This document shows positions 34,082-42,944 of a DNA stretch of 64,000 nt, piece after piece; position 1 is the stretch's first letter; the number at the start of each line of letters is the position of its first letter. The position numbers were made by a program, and so were the translations under genes. This DNA comes from JASLCR01 sp964619585. GTDB lineage: Bacteria; Patescibacteriota; Saccharimonadia; Saccharimonadales; Saccharimonadaceae. A model generated the notes under the pieces. The model ran no database searches, was not told where the DNA came from, and was given only the letters and a program-made list of their open reading frames with translations. The stretch spans positions 1 through 64,000 of the forward strand of contig CAZUCO010000002.1 of assembly GCA_964619585.1 (NCBI GenBank), read 5' to 3'.

Positions 34082-36140
34082 TTATTCTGATTCGCAATTT
34101 AATTTCTCGGACCCTAATAATTCATGGAAAATGACATTCGACCGAATCCCCGAAAAGGCACAGGTACTTGATATCGGTTGTAGTAGCGGTAACTTCGCAT
34201 ACGAACTTATTCGTCAAAAGCAGTGTACGGTAGATGGTATCGAAATCAACCCCGATGACGCAAAAGCAGCGGAGAAGATACTCCGAAATGTATACGTAGT
34301 CGACATTGAGCGAGATGAACTACCAACAGAAAAGTACGACATTATTTTTATGGGTGATGTTGTCGAACATCTTGCTCGGCCAATTCCAACACTTAAGCGA
34401 CTCAGGACCCTCCTGAAGAAAGATGGCCAACTTGTCTTTTCGATTCCGAATATTACCCACATGCTTGTGAGGATGATGCTTCTTAAGGGTACGGTCGAGT
34501 ATGGCAAGACAGGCTTACTTGATGAGACTCATCTCCATTTCTACAACCAAACCGAAGTATTTAGAGTGTTTAATGCCGCAGGCTACACTATCGATAATAT
34601 TGACTATGTAGAGCGTGATGTGCCGCTAGAGGTTGTTAAGAGCGAGCTGGAGCCGCTGGGTCTAACGGTAGGGTCTTTGAAAGCATTCCAAGACCTCCTA
34701 CATTCGACAGATGCGGCGGCGTATCAATTTGTGGGTGCCGCCTCGGTATCCAAGAATGACCTAGTGGTTCAAGAACTTCCCATAAAGAGTCCAATAGTTA
34801 TTAACGATGTCTATCTTGAGCAGCTACGTAAGGAGCACAAAGCCACAATACAAAGTCTTGAGGCAAGAATAGTAAAGGCTCGAGCCGAAGCACACGACTG
34901 GCGGAATAAGTACCATGAAGCAGTTCAGTCAAACAGTTATCGTATTGGTCGAAAGGCAACGTATCCACTCCGCGCCCTAAAGGCGGTAAAGCGTCGAACG
35001 GACAAAAGTCGTGAGAACAAGATCGCAGCTGACCGGATAGTACAGGTGCTGCGTAATGACTATGGCCTTGAGGTGGATGAAAAGGGTGCTCGTCAGCATA
35101 TCTTATTGGTTGTTCATGACGACAATCATCCGACTAGTTCGGTATTTATCAGATTGCTTGCTCTGTTTGCGGTGTCGCGAGCACTTAAGCGTAGCAAGTT
35201 AGCGATTAGGCTCGTTAGTGGAGCGAAGCCTTCGGTAAATCAATCAACCAAGCTTGTCGTTGTTCAGCGGACGGCCCTGGAGAGTAAGACGACTGCCGTT
35301 AATTTAATAAAGCAGGTGAAGGAAAGAGGTGTGCAGCTATTTGTTGACACTGATGATGCCTTTAATTCGATCAATAAGAGTCACCCCGAATATGAACAAT
35401 ACAGCGAACGTGTTGAGGCGCTTAATTATGTTATTGATCATGCTGATGGCGTGTGGTTTTCGACCGAACCGCTGAAAAAGGTTTATGCAAAGAAGTCTGG
35501 TGCGGTGGTTCGCAACACGGTTGATCCTCGTCTCTGGAGGCGTCTCAAGGCAAAGACGGTGAAAAAGGTGCCAAGCGACGCACCACTTGAGATGGTATAT
35601 ATGGGTACCCGTACTCACGACAATGATTTGAAATTGATCATGCCAGCATTAGAGCGTCTACAGAAGACATATCCAGAAGAGTTCCGCCTTCATATTATTG
35701 GGGTTGCATCAAGTATCGATGACCAGCCGTGGATAGTGAAGCATCAGCCGACAGACGGCCTTTACCCTAATTTTGTCAGCTGGTTCAATGGCTTGCAAGC
35801 ATTTGATATCGGACTTTCCCCTCTCGAAGATACCGACTTTAACCGTAACAAATCAGATATTAAGTGTCTTGATTACCTTGCAGTTGGTGCGAAACCAGTT
35901 GTGTCAGACGTTGAACCGTATGCGAATAAAGAACTAAATAAATTAATTGTACGAGTAAAAAATACCCCGGAAGCGTGGTATGCGGCGATTGAAAAAGAAA
36001 TACGAGGGCGAAAAAGAAGTCGCACTGGCGCGGTAAAGCGTGTTACGGCAGGTTATGACTACATACATGATAAACGTACCCCTAAGTCTACCGTTGACGT
36101 AGTGGATCAGGTGATCATGCATACTCTGGAGGATGCATGA
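34074..36140 (+). CDS. Fusion of SAM-dependent methyltransferase and glycosyltransferase
   Basis: A 688-residue protein. The first 220 residues are a class I methyltransferase with motif I VLDIGCSSGN (31-40) and IFMGDVVEHL. A helical, probably coiled-coil linker follows (about 255-330). The C-terminal part (about 345-680) resembles GT4-type glycosyltransferases (VDTDDAF, MVYMGTRTHDNDLKLI, FNRNKSDIKCLDYLAVGAKPVV). Methylation and glycosyl transfer joined on one chain suggests a chain-capping enzyme like WbdD, in which end modification sets glycan length and is read by the Wzt domain. That analogy is an inference. Confidence 0.83.
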   Translation: MSNYSDSQFNFSDPNNSWKMTFDRIPEKAQVLDIGCSSGNFAYELIRQKQCTVDGIEINPDDAKAAEKILRNVYVVDIERDELPTEKYDIIFMGDVVEHLARPIPTLKRLRTLLKKDGQLVFSIPNITHMLVRMMLLKGTVEYGKTGLLDETHLHFYNQTEVFRVFNAAGYTIDNIDYVERDVPLEVVKSELEPLGLTVGSLKAFQDLLHSTDAAAYQFVGAASVSKNDLVVQELPIKSPIVINDVYLEQLRKEHKATIQSLEARIVKARAEAHDWRNKYHEAVQSNSYRIGRKATYPLRALKAVKRRTDKSRENKIAADRIVQVLRNDYGLEVDEKGARQHILLVVHDDNHPTSSVFIRLLALFAVSRALKRSKLAIRLVSGAKPSVNQSTKLVVVQRTALESKTTAVNLIKQVKERGVQLFVDTDDAFNSINKSHPEYEQYSERVEALNYVIDHADGVWFSTEPLKKVYAKKSGAVVRNTVDPRLWRRLKAKTVKKVPSDAPLEMVYMGTRTHDNDLKLIMPALERLQKTYPEEFRLHIIGVASSIDDQPWIVKHQPTDGLYPNFVSWFNGLQAFDIGLSPLEDTDFNRNKSDIKCLDYLAVGAKPVVSDVEPYANKELNKLIVRVKNTPEAWYAAIEKEIRGRKRSRTGAVKRVTAGYDYIHDKRTPKSTVDVVDQVIMHTLEDA

Positions 36141-36949
36141 TCAATAAGGTAGCTATCATTGTTCCAGTATACGGAGACTGGGTATCTCTTGAGAAGAATA
36201 TAGAGGCACTCAAAAAACACACTCCTACGACTATGGACGTGGAGGTCTATTTTGTAAACGATTGCGGGCCTGAAGCAGAAACCCTCGAGAGAAACATACA
36301 AGAAGCGATTAAGGATCAGACCAACTTCCATTATGCTCGGAACAAGGAGAATCTGGGATTTGTCAAAAACTGCAACAATGCGGTATTTACGATTGTTCCG
36401 CAGACTCACGATGTTCTACTGCTTAATAGTGATGCTATTGTTACTCGAGGCTTCCTGAACGAGATGCTAGCGGTTTTGTATGCCCAGGATGATATTGGTG
36501 CTGTGTGTCCACGTAGTAACGCAGCGACCATCTTCTCTGTCCCTATGCCAAGGGCTGGTAAATCCTACTCAATGCGACGATCGTATCTCATATATAAGTC
36601 TATTCGCCGAAGACTGCCACAATTTTATATTTCGCCAATAGCGCATGGCTTCTCTATGTTGATACGTCGTGAGGTCATTACCAAATACGGACTTTTTGAT
36701 GAAATCTACGACAAAGGCTATGGAGAGGAGAATGATTTTTGCATGCGCATACGAGCCAAGGGATGGAAGTGTGCCGTTGCCAACAAAGCATTTGTTTTTC
36801 ACTATAAGGCACGTAGTTTTAGCGAGGAAAGGCGCACTGCTCTTGTTAAGAAAAATGAAAAAACACTCGACAGTCGTTATCCTGAATATCGACAACTTGT
36901 TAGGGACTATGTAAGCTCAATCAACGAGCCCAGTGTTCCGTTTCTTTGA
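36137..36949 (+). CDS. Glycosyltransferase family 2
   Basis: A 270-residue GT-A enzyme: VAIIVPVYGDW, YFVNDCGPE, the NSDA motif in LLLNSDAIV, and the acceptor motif GYGEENDFCMRIRAKGW. Its ATG overlaps the previous stop (ATGA). It probably adds a sugar to the glycan exported by the neighbouring ABC system. The 3' end overlaps the convergent GT4 gene by 33 bp. Confidence 0.88.
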   Translation: MINKVAIIVPVYGDWVSLEKNIEALKKHTPTTMDVEVYFVNDCGPEAETLERNIQEAIKDQTNFHYARNKENLGFVKNCNNAVFTIVPQTHDVLLLNSDAIVTRGFLNEMLAVLYAQDDIGAVCPRSNAATIFSVPMPRAGKSYSMRRSYLIYKSIRRRLPQFYISPIAHGFSMLIRREVITKYGLFDEIYDKGYGEENDFCMRIRAKGWKCAVANKAFVFHYKARSFSEERRTALVKKNEKTLDSRYPEYRQLVRDYVSSINEPSVPFL

Positions 36950-38305
36950 GACGCGTTTTTTAACTTTTTCCATAGTGCGTTGAGGATTACGAGCAGCTTT
37001 ATAGACAAGGCGAGCTGGACGAAGTAGCGTAATAACTCTTGAAACCATCGATAGATCTCGCTCAAGCTCGATGCCGTACTTGATCATACTGAACAGATCA
37101 TCACCAAACAAACGAGCAGTATCGTAGTCGATCGGCTGGTTTTTGAAGTGCCGAGAAGCAAGTAGCTCATTATAGGGTGCATAGATAGCCTCTTCAGAGA
37201 ACACGCGGAGAGATTGCTCTTGAGATTTTTGAGCCAGTGATTGTACGTGCCGTTTATTGTCTGCTGCAGAGAGCAGGGTGTCTGCTAGATCAGCTGAGTC
37301 ATCTGGCTTAAAGGTGAGTCCAGTGCTATCGTTTTTTATGATTTCGAGCGTGCCGGCGCTTGCAGCGCCGATGACGAGACGGCCGAGCATTTGACCCTCT
37401 AAAGTAACTCTACCAAAAGCCTCATGACTTGAGGTCATTAGTAATATATCGTGTTTGACAATCTCTCGGTGAGGATTAGGGGTGTAGGGTTTGAAAGTTA
37501 CATAAGGAGACAGGCTATGTTTGCTGATATATGACTTGAGCGTCTCTAGATAGTCTGGATTGCGCTGTGCGCCAACAATTGTGAGGTGGAACTTATGATT
37601 AGTACCGCTCTTACGTAGCTGATTGATTGCCTGGAGTGCAAGCAACTGATTCTTGTGAGTGGCGACATTCCCGATAACAACCAGCTTTATAGTTGAGCCA
37701 AGGAATGGTTTTTTTGTGGTAGATTCCTCAATGAGTTTTGGGTCAACCTTCACCACCGGATAGACGATTGCCTGAGGGAGATGCTTGAAATATTTTTCGT
37801 AGTTGGACTGTGTGTATTTTGAGTTGAAAACAACGGCGGTAACCTGCTCGGCAATCTTCCTTAGGTATGTGTCAGTATCTGGAGCGAGGTCAACCCCATT
37901 ACGTAGGTCATTTAACTCTCGTACGACACAAATACTTGGTACGTTAAAGAAACGTGCAATTCGAATGAACCACGGGATTACAATAGTGTTTGAAATGATA
38001 AGGTCGGGTTTGGTTAGTGTGACGATGTTATATGCAGAGACAAGCGATTGCCCAAACCAGAGTGAGGTGCGATGACGAGTACTTACATCGAAGACTGGTC
38101 GAGGATTCATACCGAATTTGTACGTGGCCGTTGAGAAGGGAATGTCATGACGTTTTAGGGCTTCTGAGAATGGACCAGGCTCGGGTAATGCAACATGAAT
38201 ATCGTATAATCCCAGAGATTTGGTGTGGAGAATCATATCAAGTAGCGAATGCTCACCGCCGCCCTCGAGAGTGCCACTATGAGCAACAAAAAGGATTTTT
38301 TTCAT
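36917..38305 (-). CDS. Glycosyltransferase family 4
   Basis: A protein of about 462 residues with the GT-B fold: KKILFVAHSGTLEGGGEHSL at the start, then KLVVIGNVATHKNQLLAL and the donor-site motif SSHEAFGRVTLEGQMLGR (E-x7-E). A C-terminal basic helical tail of about 70 residues suggests membrane association. The second of two adjacent ATGs is taken as start; the two differ by one codon. Confidence 0.88.
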   Translation of the reverse strand: MKKILFVAHSGTLEGGGEHSLLDMILHTKSLGLYDIHVALPEPGPFSEALKRHDIPFSTATYKFGMNPRPVFDVSTRHRTSLWFGQSLVSAYNIVTLTKPDLIISNTIVIPWFIRIARFFNVPSICVVRELNDLRNGVDLAPDTDTYLRKIAEQVTAVVFNSKYTQSNYEKYFKHLPQAIVYPVVKVDPKLIEESTTKKPFLGSTIKLVVIGNVATHKNQLLALQAINQLRKSGTNHKFHLTIVGAQRNPDYLETLKSYISKHSLSPYVTFKPYTPNPHREIVKHDILLMTSSHEAFGRVTLEGQMLGRLVIGAASAGTLEIIKNDSTGLTFKPDDSADLADTLLSAADNKRHVQSLAQKSQEQSLRVFSEEAIYAPYNELLASRHFKNQPIDYDTARLFGDDLFSMIKYGIELERDLSMVSRVITLLRPARLVYKAARNPQRTMEKVKKRVSKKRNTGLVD

Positions 38306-38373
38306 CATCTTTAATTATAGCAAATACAAGGTATTCTTCTGGTTTGATACAATAACAAAAGATATATTGAACT

Positions 38374-40023
38374 ATGATCAAACATGTTACAAAAGCAACC
38401 AAACAATCTCTCTCGTCAATCAAACGACGAGTTGCTCGACATCCATCGATTGAAAAACCCGCGAAACAACTGTTCAATAGATACCTCGCACCACTTAGGT
38501 CCGACCGCCGTGAGTATAGGAAATGGGTGAGGGGGCACTATCCAGATCTAGAATCCACCGAGAGACTTCGCCGCGAGTCCAAAGACTTTTCGTATAGGCC
38601 ATGCATATCAATTCTTGTACCCACGTACAATACAGACCCACAATTCCTACGGGACTGTATTGAGTCGGTGATAGATCAAGCGTATGAAAATTGGCAGCTT
38701 TGTATCGCGGATGATGCCTCTCAGGACTCGGAAGTACGGAGCATCATTCAGGAATATGCACAGCAAGATCCACGTATTGAATATGTATTTCTAAAAAAGA
38801 ACCATCATATATCCGATGCGACCAACCAGGCTGCCAAGCTTGCGACTGGAGAGTATATTAGCCTGTTTGATCATGATGACATTTTGTGGCCGAATGCGCT
38901 TTACGAAGTGGTGAAACAACTTAACCATGACTCATCGATCGACTTTATTTACACCGATGAAGACAAAGTATTGCAAAACGGCACTCATCATCTTGACCCT
39001 TTCTATAAAACAGATTGGAATCCTACATTTCTTCATAGTGTTAACTACATCACGCATTTTGCAACAATACGTAGGAATTTATTTGAATCCGTCGGTGGAC
39101 TCCGCTCCAAATACAACGGAGCTCAAGATTGGGATCTTTTCTTGAGGATTGCCCGCGCGACAACCAAAATATGTCATATACCAAGCATTGTGTATAGTTG
39201 GCGTATTCATGATGCTTCCACCTCCAAGGAGACAGCTGCCAAGCCATATGTCATTGAGGCACAGCGGGCTGCTATCTTGGATGACCTCAAGCAGAGAGGT
39301 CTTAGTGGGGTGACAGATGTCGAGCAGGATTCAGCGCACCCAGGCTATTGGAATGTAAACTACGCTATAAAATCAAAGTTGAAAGTGTCTATTATTGTTG
39401 TGTCAGATGGGGCGGGAATTAATCATTTGCTTGAGGATATCCATCGGATGACGAGTTACAAAAATACTGAAGTCATTGTTGTTGGTGATCAACGCCCCTC
39501 TGCGACGGATCTTCACAAGGTTCAGTGGGTTGAATTTAAGAAGAGGCCTAGTGATGCACTGGCGGCACTGAGGTATGGGGCAACATTTGCCAAGGGAGAG
39601 GTACTTGTCTTTCTTGCGGACAAAATACAATTCTTGACCGATGGCTGGCTTGAGCGACTTGTTGCCGAGGCTCAACAGTCGGCAACGGGACTTGTGGGTC
39701 CACTTATTTTAAACTCCGATCACTGGCATATCCACGATTCGGGAGAATACCCTGATGTAGTACCAAACAACTCAAAGATGGCAACAAAGGGTATGAGGAT
39801 TGATCAGAAACTTACACACACCCAGCACCTTATGCTCTTTACGAGACATGGAGTCGCGGCAAAGGGGCTCAACGGCGCTGCGATGAGGGCCGAGACATTT
39901 AGAGCCAGCAAGGGTACGACAGATGAAGAATTATGTGTTTGGCTGACGGGAAAAGGGTACGAGATTATCTATAACCCTCAGGTGAGGCTGGCACTTGATG
40001 GTGAGACAAAGGGTTCTTTATAG
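38374..40023 (+). CDS. Two-domain glycosyltransferase family 2
   Basis: A 549-residue protein. A basic N-terminal extension (1-85) precedes a complete GT2 domain (about 88-320: ISILVPTYNTD, LFDHDDILW, FIYTDEDKV, GAQDWDLFLRI). A second GT2-like domain (about 335-549) begins KVSIIVVSDGAG, but where the DxD is expected it reads FLADKIQ, so it may be inactive or altered. Paired GT2 domains occur in polymerising or bifunctional transferases. It has its own TACAAT at 38347-38352. Confidence 0.86.
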   Translation: MIKHVTKATKQSLSSIKRRVARHPSIEKPAKQLFNRYLAPLRSDRREYRKWVRGHYPDLESTERLRRESKDFSYRPCISILVPTYNTDPQFLRDCIESVIDQAYENWQLCIADDASQDSEVRSIIQEYAQQDPRIEYVFLKKNHHISDATNQAAKLATGEYISLFDHDDILWPNALYEVVKQLNHDSSIDFIYTDEDKVLQNGTHHLDPFYKTDWNPTFLHSVNYITHFATIRRNLFESVGGLRSKYNGAQDWDLFLRIARATTKICHIPSIVYSWRIHDASTSKETAAKPYVIEAQRAAILDDLKQRGLSGVTDVEQDSAHPGYWNVNYAIKSKLKVSIIVVSDGAGINHLLEDIHRMTSYKNTEVIVVGDQRPSATDLHKVQWVEFKKRPSDALAALRYGATFAKGEVLVFLADKIQFLTDGWLERLVAEAQQSATGLVGPLILNSDHWHIHDSGEYPDVVPNNSKMATKGMRIDQKLTHTQHLMLFTRHGVAAKGLNGAAMRAETFRASKGTTDEELCVWLTGKGYEIIYNPQVRLALDGETKGSL

Positions 40024-42258
40024 ATTTGGACCAGTTGGAAATTGCCCAAGCGTGCTTGAGGAAACAGTTCTTACATCTGCAAAGCTAAAACCAGCTGACT
40101 CAAGTGCTTGCCGTGAGGTGACCCAGCGCCGCTTGCCGTTCTCTATCTTATAGACTTTCGTATCACCACTAACTTGTAGTATTGGTGTCATAGAGCCCTT
40201 TGAGGGAAGTCTAGAGAGAATAGTTTCGGCGAGTGGAGTCATTGTAGAAGGTGATAGATTGTAATAACTTGGACCTTGATAGGTCGATGGTATTGATCGC
40301 TTTGTCCTGCTATCTACAAGCCAAATGACGCCAGCATTATCCTTGACGATAGGATTCAGCGTGCCTGTAGTCGGGTGTTTACTGACTCTCGAGGACTGGA
40401 CACTCAGTACCGATGACAAGCTATAGCCATACGCATCGAGTACTGCCCTTGAAGGGATGTGCAGCTTTGATGAGGACGAGGTAATGATATATACCGCATC
40501 ACTTCCACCTACACGTACCAGCGTGCCGGTTGCAAAGATTAACTGAGGCGCTTGAGGGAACAGTCCGGCTGTAAACTGATTGATGTTGCGAACGTTTGAA
40601 AAGTTGTAGCCCAGCTCGTACAGCGCATCAGGGTTGACGATTTGGTACCGAGCGCCATCCTTCAAAAAGTAAACTTCATTGCTTCCGTTGATTCTCACAA
40701 CGGGGCTGTAGGGAACGATCTTGCTGCTTACAGCGGAGGCAAAGCCAGCTCCAACGGAGACAAATGAATTTGCGGAAAGGCCAGCCTGTGTGAGCTGTGA
40801 TCCAGTAAGTTCAAATATTTGATTTGAGTCCATCATAAAGTATCGAGGACCTGCGATCTTAATCAATGCTCCTCCCACCGACGTGGTAGTGTGAGGAAGT
40901 TGTGCTACGCCGGTACCAGTATATATAGACACACCAGTTCGACTGGTTGCAGTTGGTGAAAGTGGACGGAAGCCCGTACCGTCCCAGAAGCCAGTCTCTT
41001 GGGTTGAGGAGTCGCGTGCGAATGAATTTGCGGCTAGTACGGGTGTGCCGCCTGTGCGACTATTGGTGTAGTTTACTGAGAGGTTGGTGACTGGTCGCGA
41101 AGAAAGCACGGGTGACCCTTGAGTTGTGTATGCGGTCATATTAGAAATATGACGACGTTTACTGTTTTCCATGAGGAATTTAGCGTTATTATCGGACTGG
41201 TTGATCACTTCAGAGACAGTGGTGCCGGCTTTGAGGAGGGTGGCAATAGCAGGGTCTAGGTCGACCTCGCTTCCCATTTGATAGCCGTGGTGCGTGTAGA
41301 TGTCTCTATTTGGGAAGGGAAATTTACGTCCCTGGTCGATGATATAGATTTCGCTTCCACCAAATCGAGTAATAATCCCGAGTGACCCTCGATTGGTTAA
41401 TGAACTGATAGTGGTCGAAGGAATAGTTTGTATCTCAGACCTATCATAGCCATACGCGTAAAGAACGGTCTTGCTTGGGATCTTGTAGTAACCGCTTGTC
41501 CCATCGAATAGGTATGCTTGAGAACTGTCAGCACTGCGGAAAATACGGGGCACACGTGTCGAGCCAAACCAGCTTTCAAAACTTGTGACGAAGTTGTAAC
41601 TTCCAGAATATCCAGTTTCCCAATACGGTCCAACATGAGGTGTGTAGCAGTAGAGAGAGGCAGTAGCGGCATTGGCAATCTTTATGGTCTTGTCTTTGTA
41701 GCTCCCAGTGCTGTAAAAGGTCACAGTTCTGCCGGGGTACAGCCCTGTACTATAGAAGTGGGTTGCACCTCCACAGGCATATGAACCGTTGTTCCACCAG
41801 GTATTGTTACCGTTTGCCCTCTCGTAGTTGTAGCGTAACTGCCATGTTCCGTTATGAACTTGATTCGAGAATCCATAGTAATTGGCGTTACAGTCAGCAC
41901 CATCGGGGCAGCCATATCCCATTGCGGAACGCAGCTGTGTGCTACTTGGTTCAGGGTCTGAGATAAGTGACTGCTCCTTTTGCAGGGTAGCAATGATCAC
42001 CTGGGGATTAACTCCATAGTTTATAGCAGCCTCGTAGATGATCTGTGAAGCTCGCTTCCCACCTTGCGTATAGCTTGCAAGTCCGCCACCCTTGCTCTGA
42101 AGAAATGATTGAATTTGTGATGTCGACATAGACTTTGTGTTACGAAATACAGAATTTGATATCAAATCACTTGCAACGTAACTTGCTGAGGCGACACTAC
42201 TTGCTAAAATAGCGGTGATACCGGTAAGGGCGCTGTAAAGTACTATTTTTTTAATCAT
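40018..42258 (-). CDS. Secreted lysozyme-like protein with C-terminal repeat modules
   Basis: A 746-residue protein. A signal peptide ends near ASASYV. A domain of about 210 residues carries the helical pattern GVNPQVIIATLQKEQSLI and Cys pairs, like glucosaminidase/transglycosylase folds. From about 245 on come repeated units of about 50-90 residues with the pattern xVYxIxxGKRRxIPSxxxLxxxGY (for example TKVYKIENGKRRWVTSRQAL and YYKIPSKTVLYAYGY). These look like wall- or carbohydrate-binding modules. Catalysis is likely but not proven from motifs. It forms an operon with the small Ig-domain gene upstream. Confidence 0.78.
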   Translation of the reverse strand: MIKKIVLYSALTGITAILASSVASASYVASDLISNSVFRNTKSMSTSQIQSFLQSKGGGLASYTQGGKRASQIIYEAAINYGVNPQVIIATLQKEQSLISDPEPSSTQLRSAMGYGCPDGADCNANYYGFSNQVHNGTWQLRYNYERANGNNTWWNNGSYACGGATHFYSTGLYPGRTVTFYSTGSYKDKTIKIANAATASLYCYTPHVGPYWETGYSGSYNFVTSFESWFGSTRVPRIFRSADSSQAYLFDGTSGYYKIPSKTVLYAYGYDRSEIQTIPSTTISSLTNRGSLGIITRFGGSEIYIIDQGRKFPFPNRDIYTHHGYQMGSEVDLDPAIATLLKAGTTVSEVINQSDNNAKFLMENSKRRHISNMTAYTTQGSPVLSSRPVTNLSVNYTNSRTGGTPVLAANSFARDSSTQETGFWDGTGFRPLSPTATSRTGVSIYTGTGVAQLPHTTTSVGGALIKIAGPRYFMMDSNQIFELTGSQLTQAGLSANSFVSVGAGFASAVSSKIVPYSPVVRINGSNEVYFLKDGARYQIVNPDALYELGYNFSNVRNINQFTAGLFPQAPQLIFATGTLVRVGGSDAVYIITSSSSKLHIPSRAVLDAYGYSLSSVLSVQSSRVSKHPTTGTLNPIVKDNAGVIWLVDSRTKRSIPSTYQGPSYYNLSPSTMTPLAETILSRLPSKGSMTPILQVSGDTKVYKIENGKRRWVTSRQALESAGFSFADVRTVSSSTLGQFPTGPNL

Positions 42259-42839
42259 GCACTGAACCGTACGGGAATCTTGATACGATTAATCTCCCGC
42301 CCTTCGTTATCGAGGCTGAATATTTCGAGAGTTCCAGAGTTTGCTGATGAGTGTATGGTTAGCTTGCCTGAGAATGAGCCGTTATTGACAGTAAGTTGTC
42401 CTTGGCCAATAACGCCACGTTCGGTGTCTTTGATTCTGTACGATACGCTTGTTGTTTTTGAGGTGCCACTTACGAGAGTTCCGCTAGTAATGAGCTGATC
42501 TTTGCTGGGGGAATGAAGCATAATAACTCCAGAATCAGATTGGATACCGTGACTAGTTGTATCTGCCGGTGCCTCCTTACCTCCAAGGTCGGATACCCCT
42601 GAATCAGGGGTTGAATTGCCATCCTTCGTTTGATTATCGTTACCAGCATTTTTTACCTGCTCATCCTTATCAGAAGTTGGCTTGTTTATCTCTTTGGGTT
42701 CTTGAGCTGTATCCTGAAAAGGCCAGAGGTTGCTCTGGGTAGCGTAGGCTATGTACGCACCTCCTGCAAGGAGGATAATAACTAGTGCGATAAGGGTTGT
42801 TTTTAGTTTTGAGCTGTTAGTGTGGTGGGTAGATTTCAT
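42255..42839 (-). CDS. Anchored protein with Gmad2-like immunoglobulin domain
   Basis: A 194-residue protein: N-terminal transmembrane anchor (about 12-32), a Lys/Asp/Asn-rich linker (about 40-100), and an external domain of about 90 residues beginning MLHSPSKDQLITSGTLVSGT. That opening matches the Gmad2 bacterial Ig-like domain. Its stop overlaps the start of the lysozyme-like gene (ATGA type), so the two are coupled. It may hold the hydrolase at the surface. Confidence 0.75.
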   Translation of the reverse strand: MKSTHHTNSSKLKTTLIALVIILLAGGAYIAYATQSNLWPFQDTAQEPKEINKPTSDKDEQVKNAGNDNQTKDGNSTPDSGVSDLGGKEAPADTTSHGIQSDSGVIMLHSPSKDQLITSGTLVSGTSKTTSVSYRIKDTERGVIGQGQLTVNNGSFSGKLTIHSSANSGTLEIFSLDNEGREINRIKIPVRFSA

Positions 42840-42931
42840 GACTCTTTTTTTTGTTAGTTTATGCTTATGATAATTATATCACGGCTATTACTCTAGGCGA
42901 AATAACCTCAGGGGTACGGTCTGTGGTACGC

Positions 42932-42937
42932 TAGAAT
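42932..42937 (+). promoter_or_regulatory. -10 element before the GT-C-like gene
   Basis: TAGAAT lies 7 nt before the ATG at 42945, without a Shine-Dalgarno or clear -35. It is one of several near-leaderless arrangements in this window. Confidence 0.4.
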
Positions 42938-42944
42938 AGAAATT

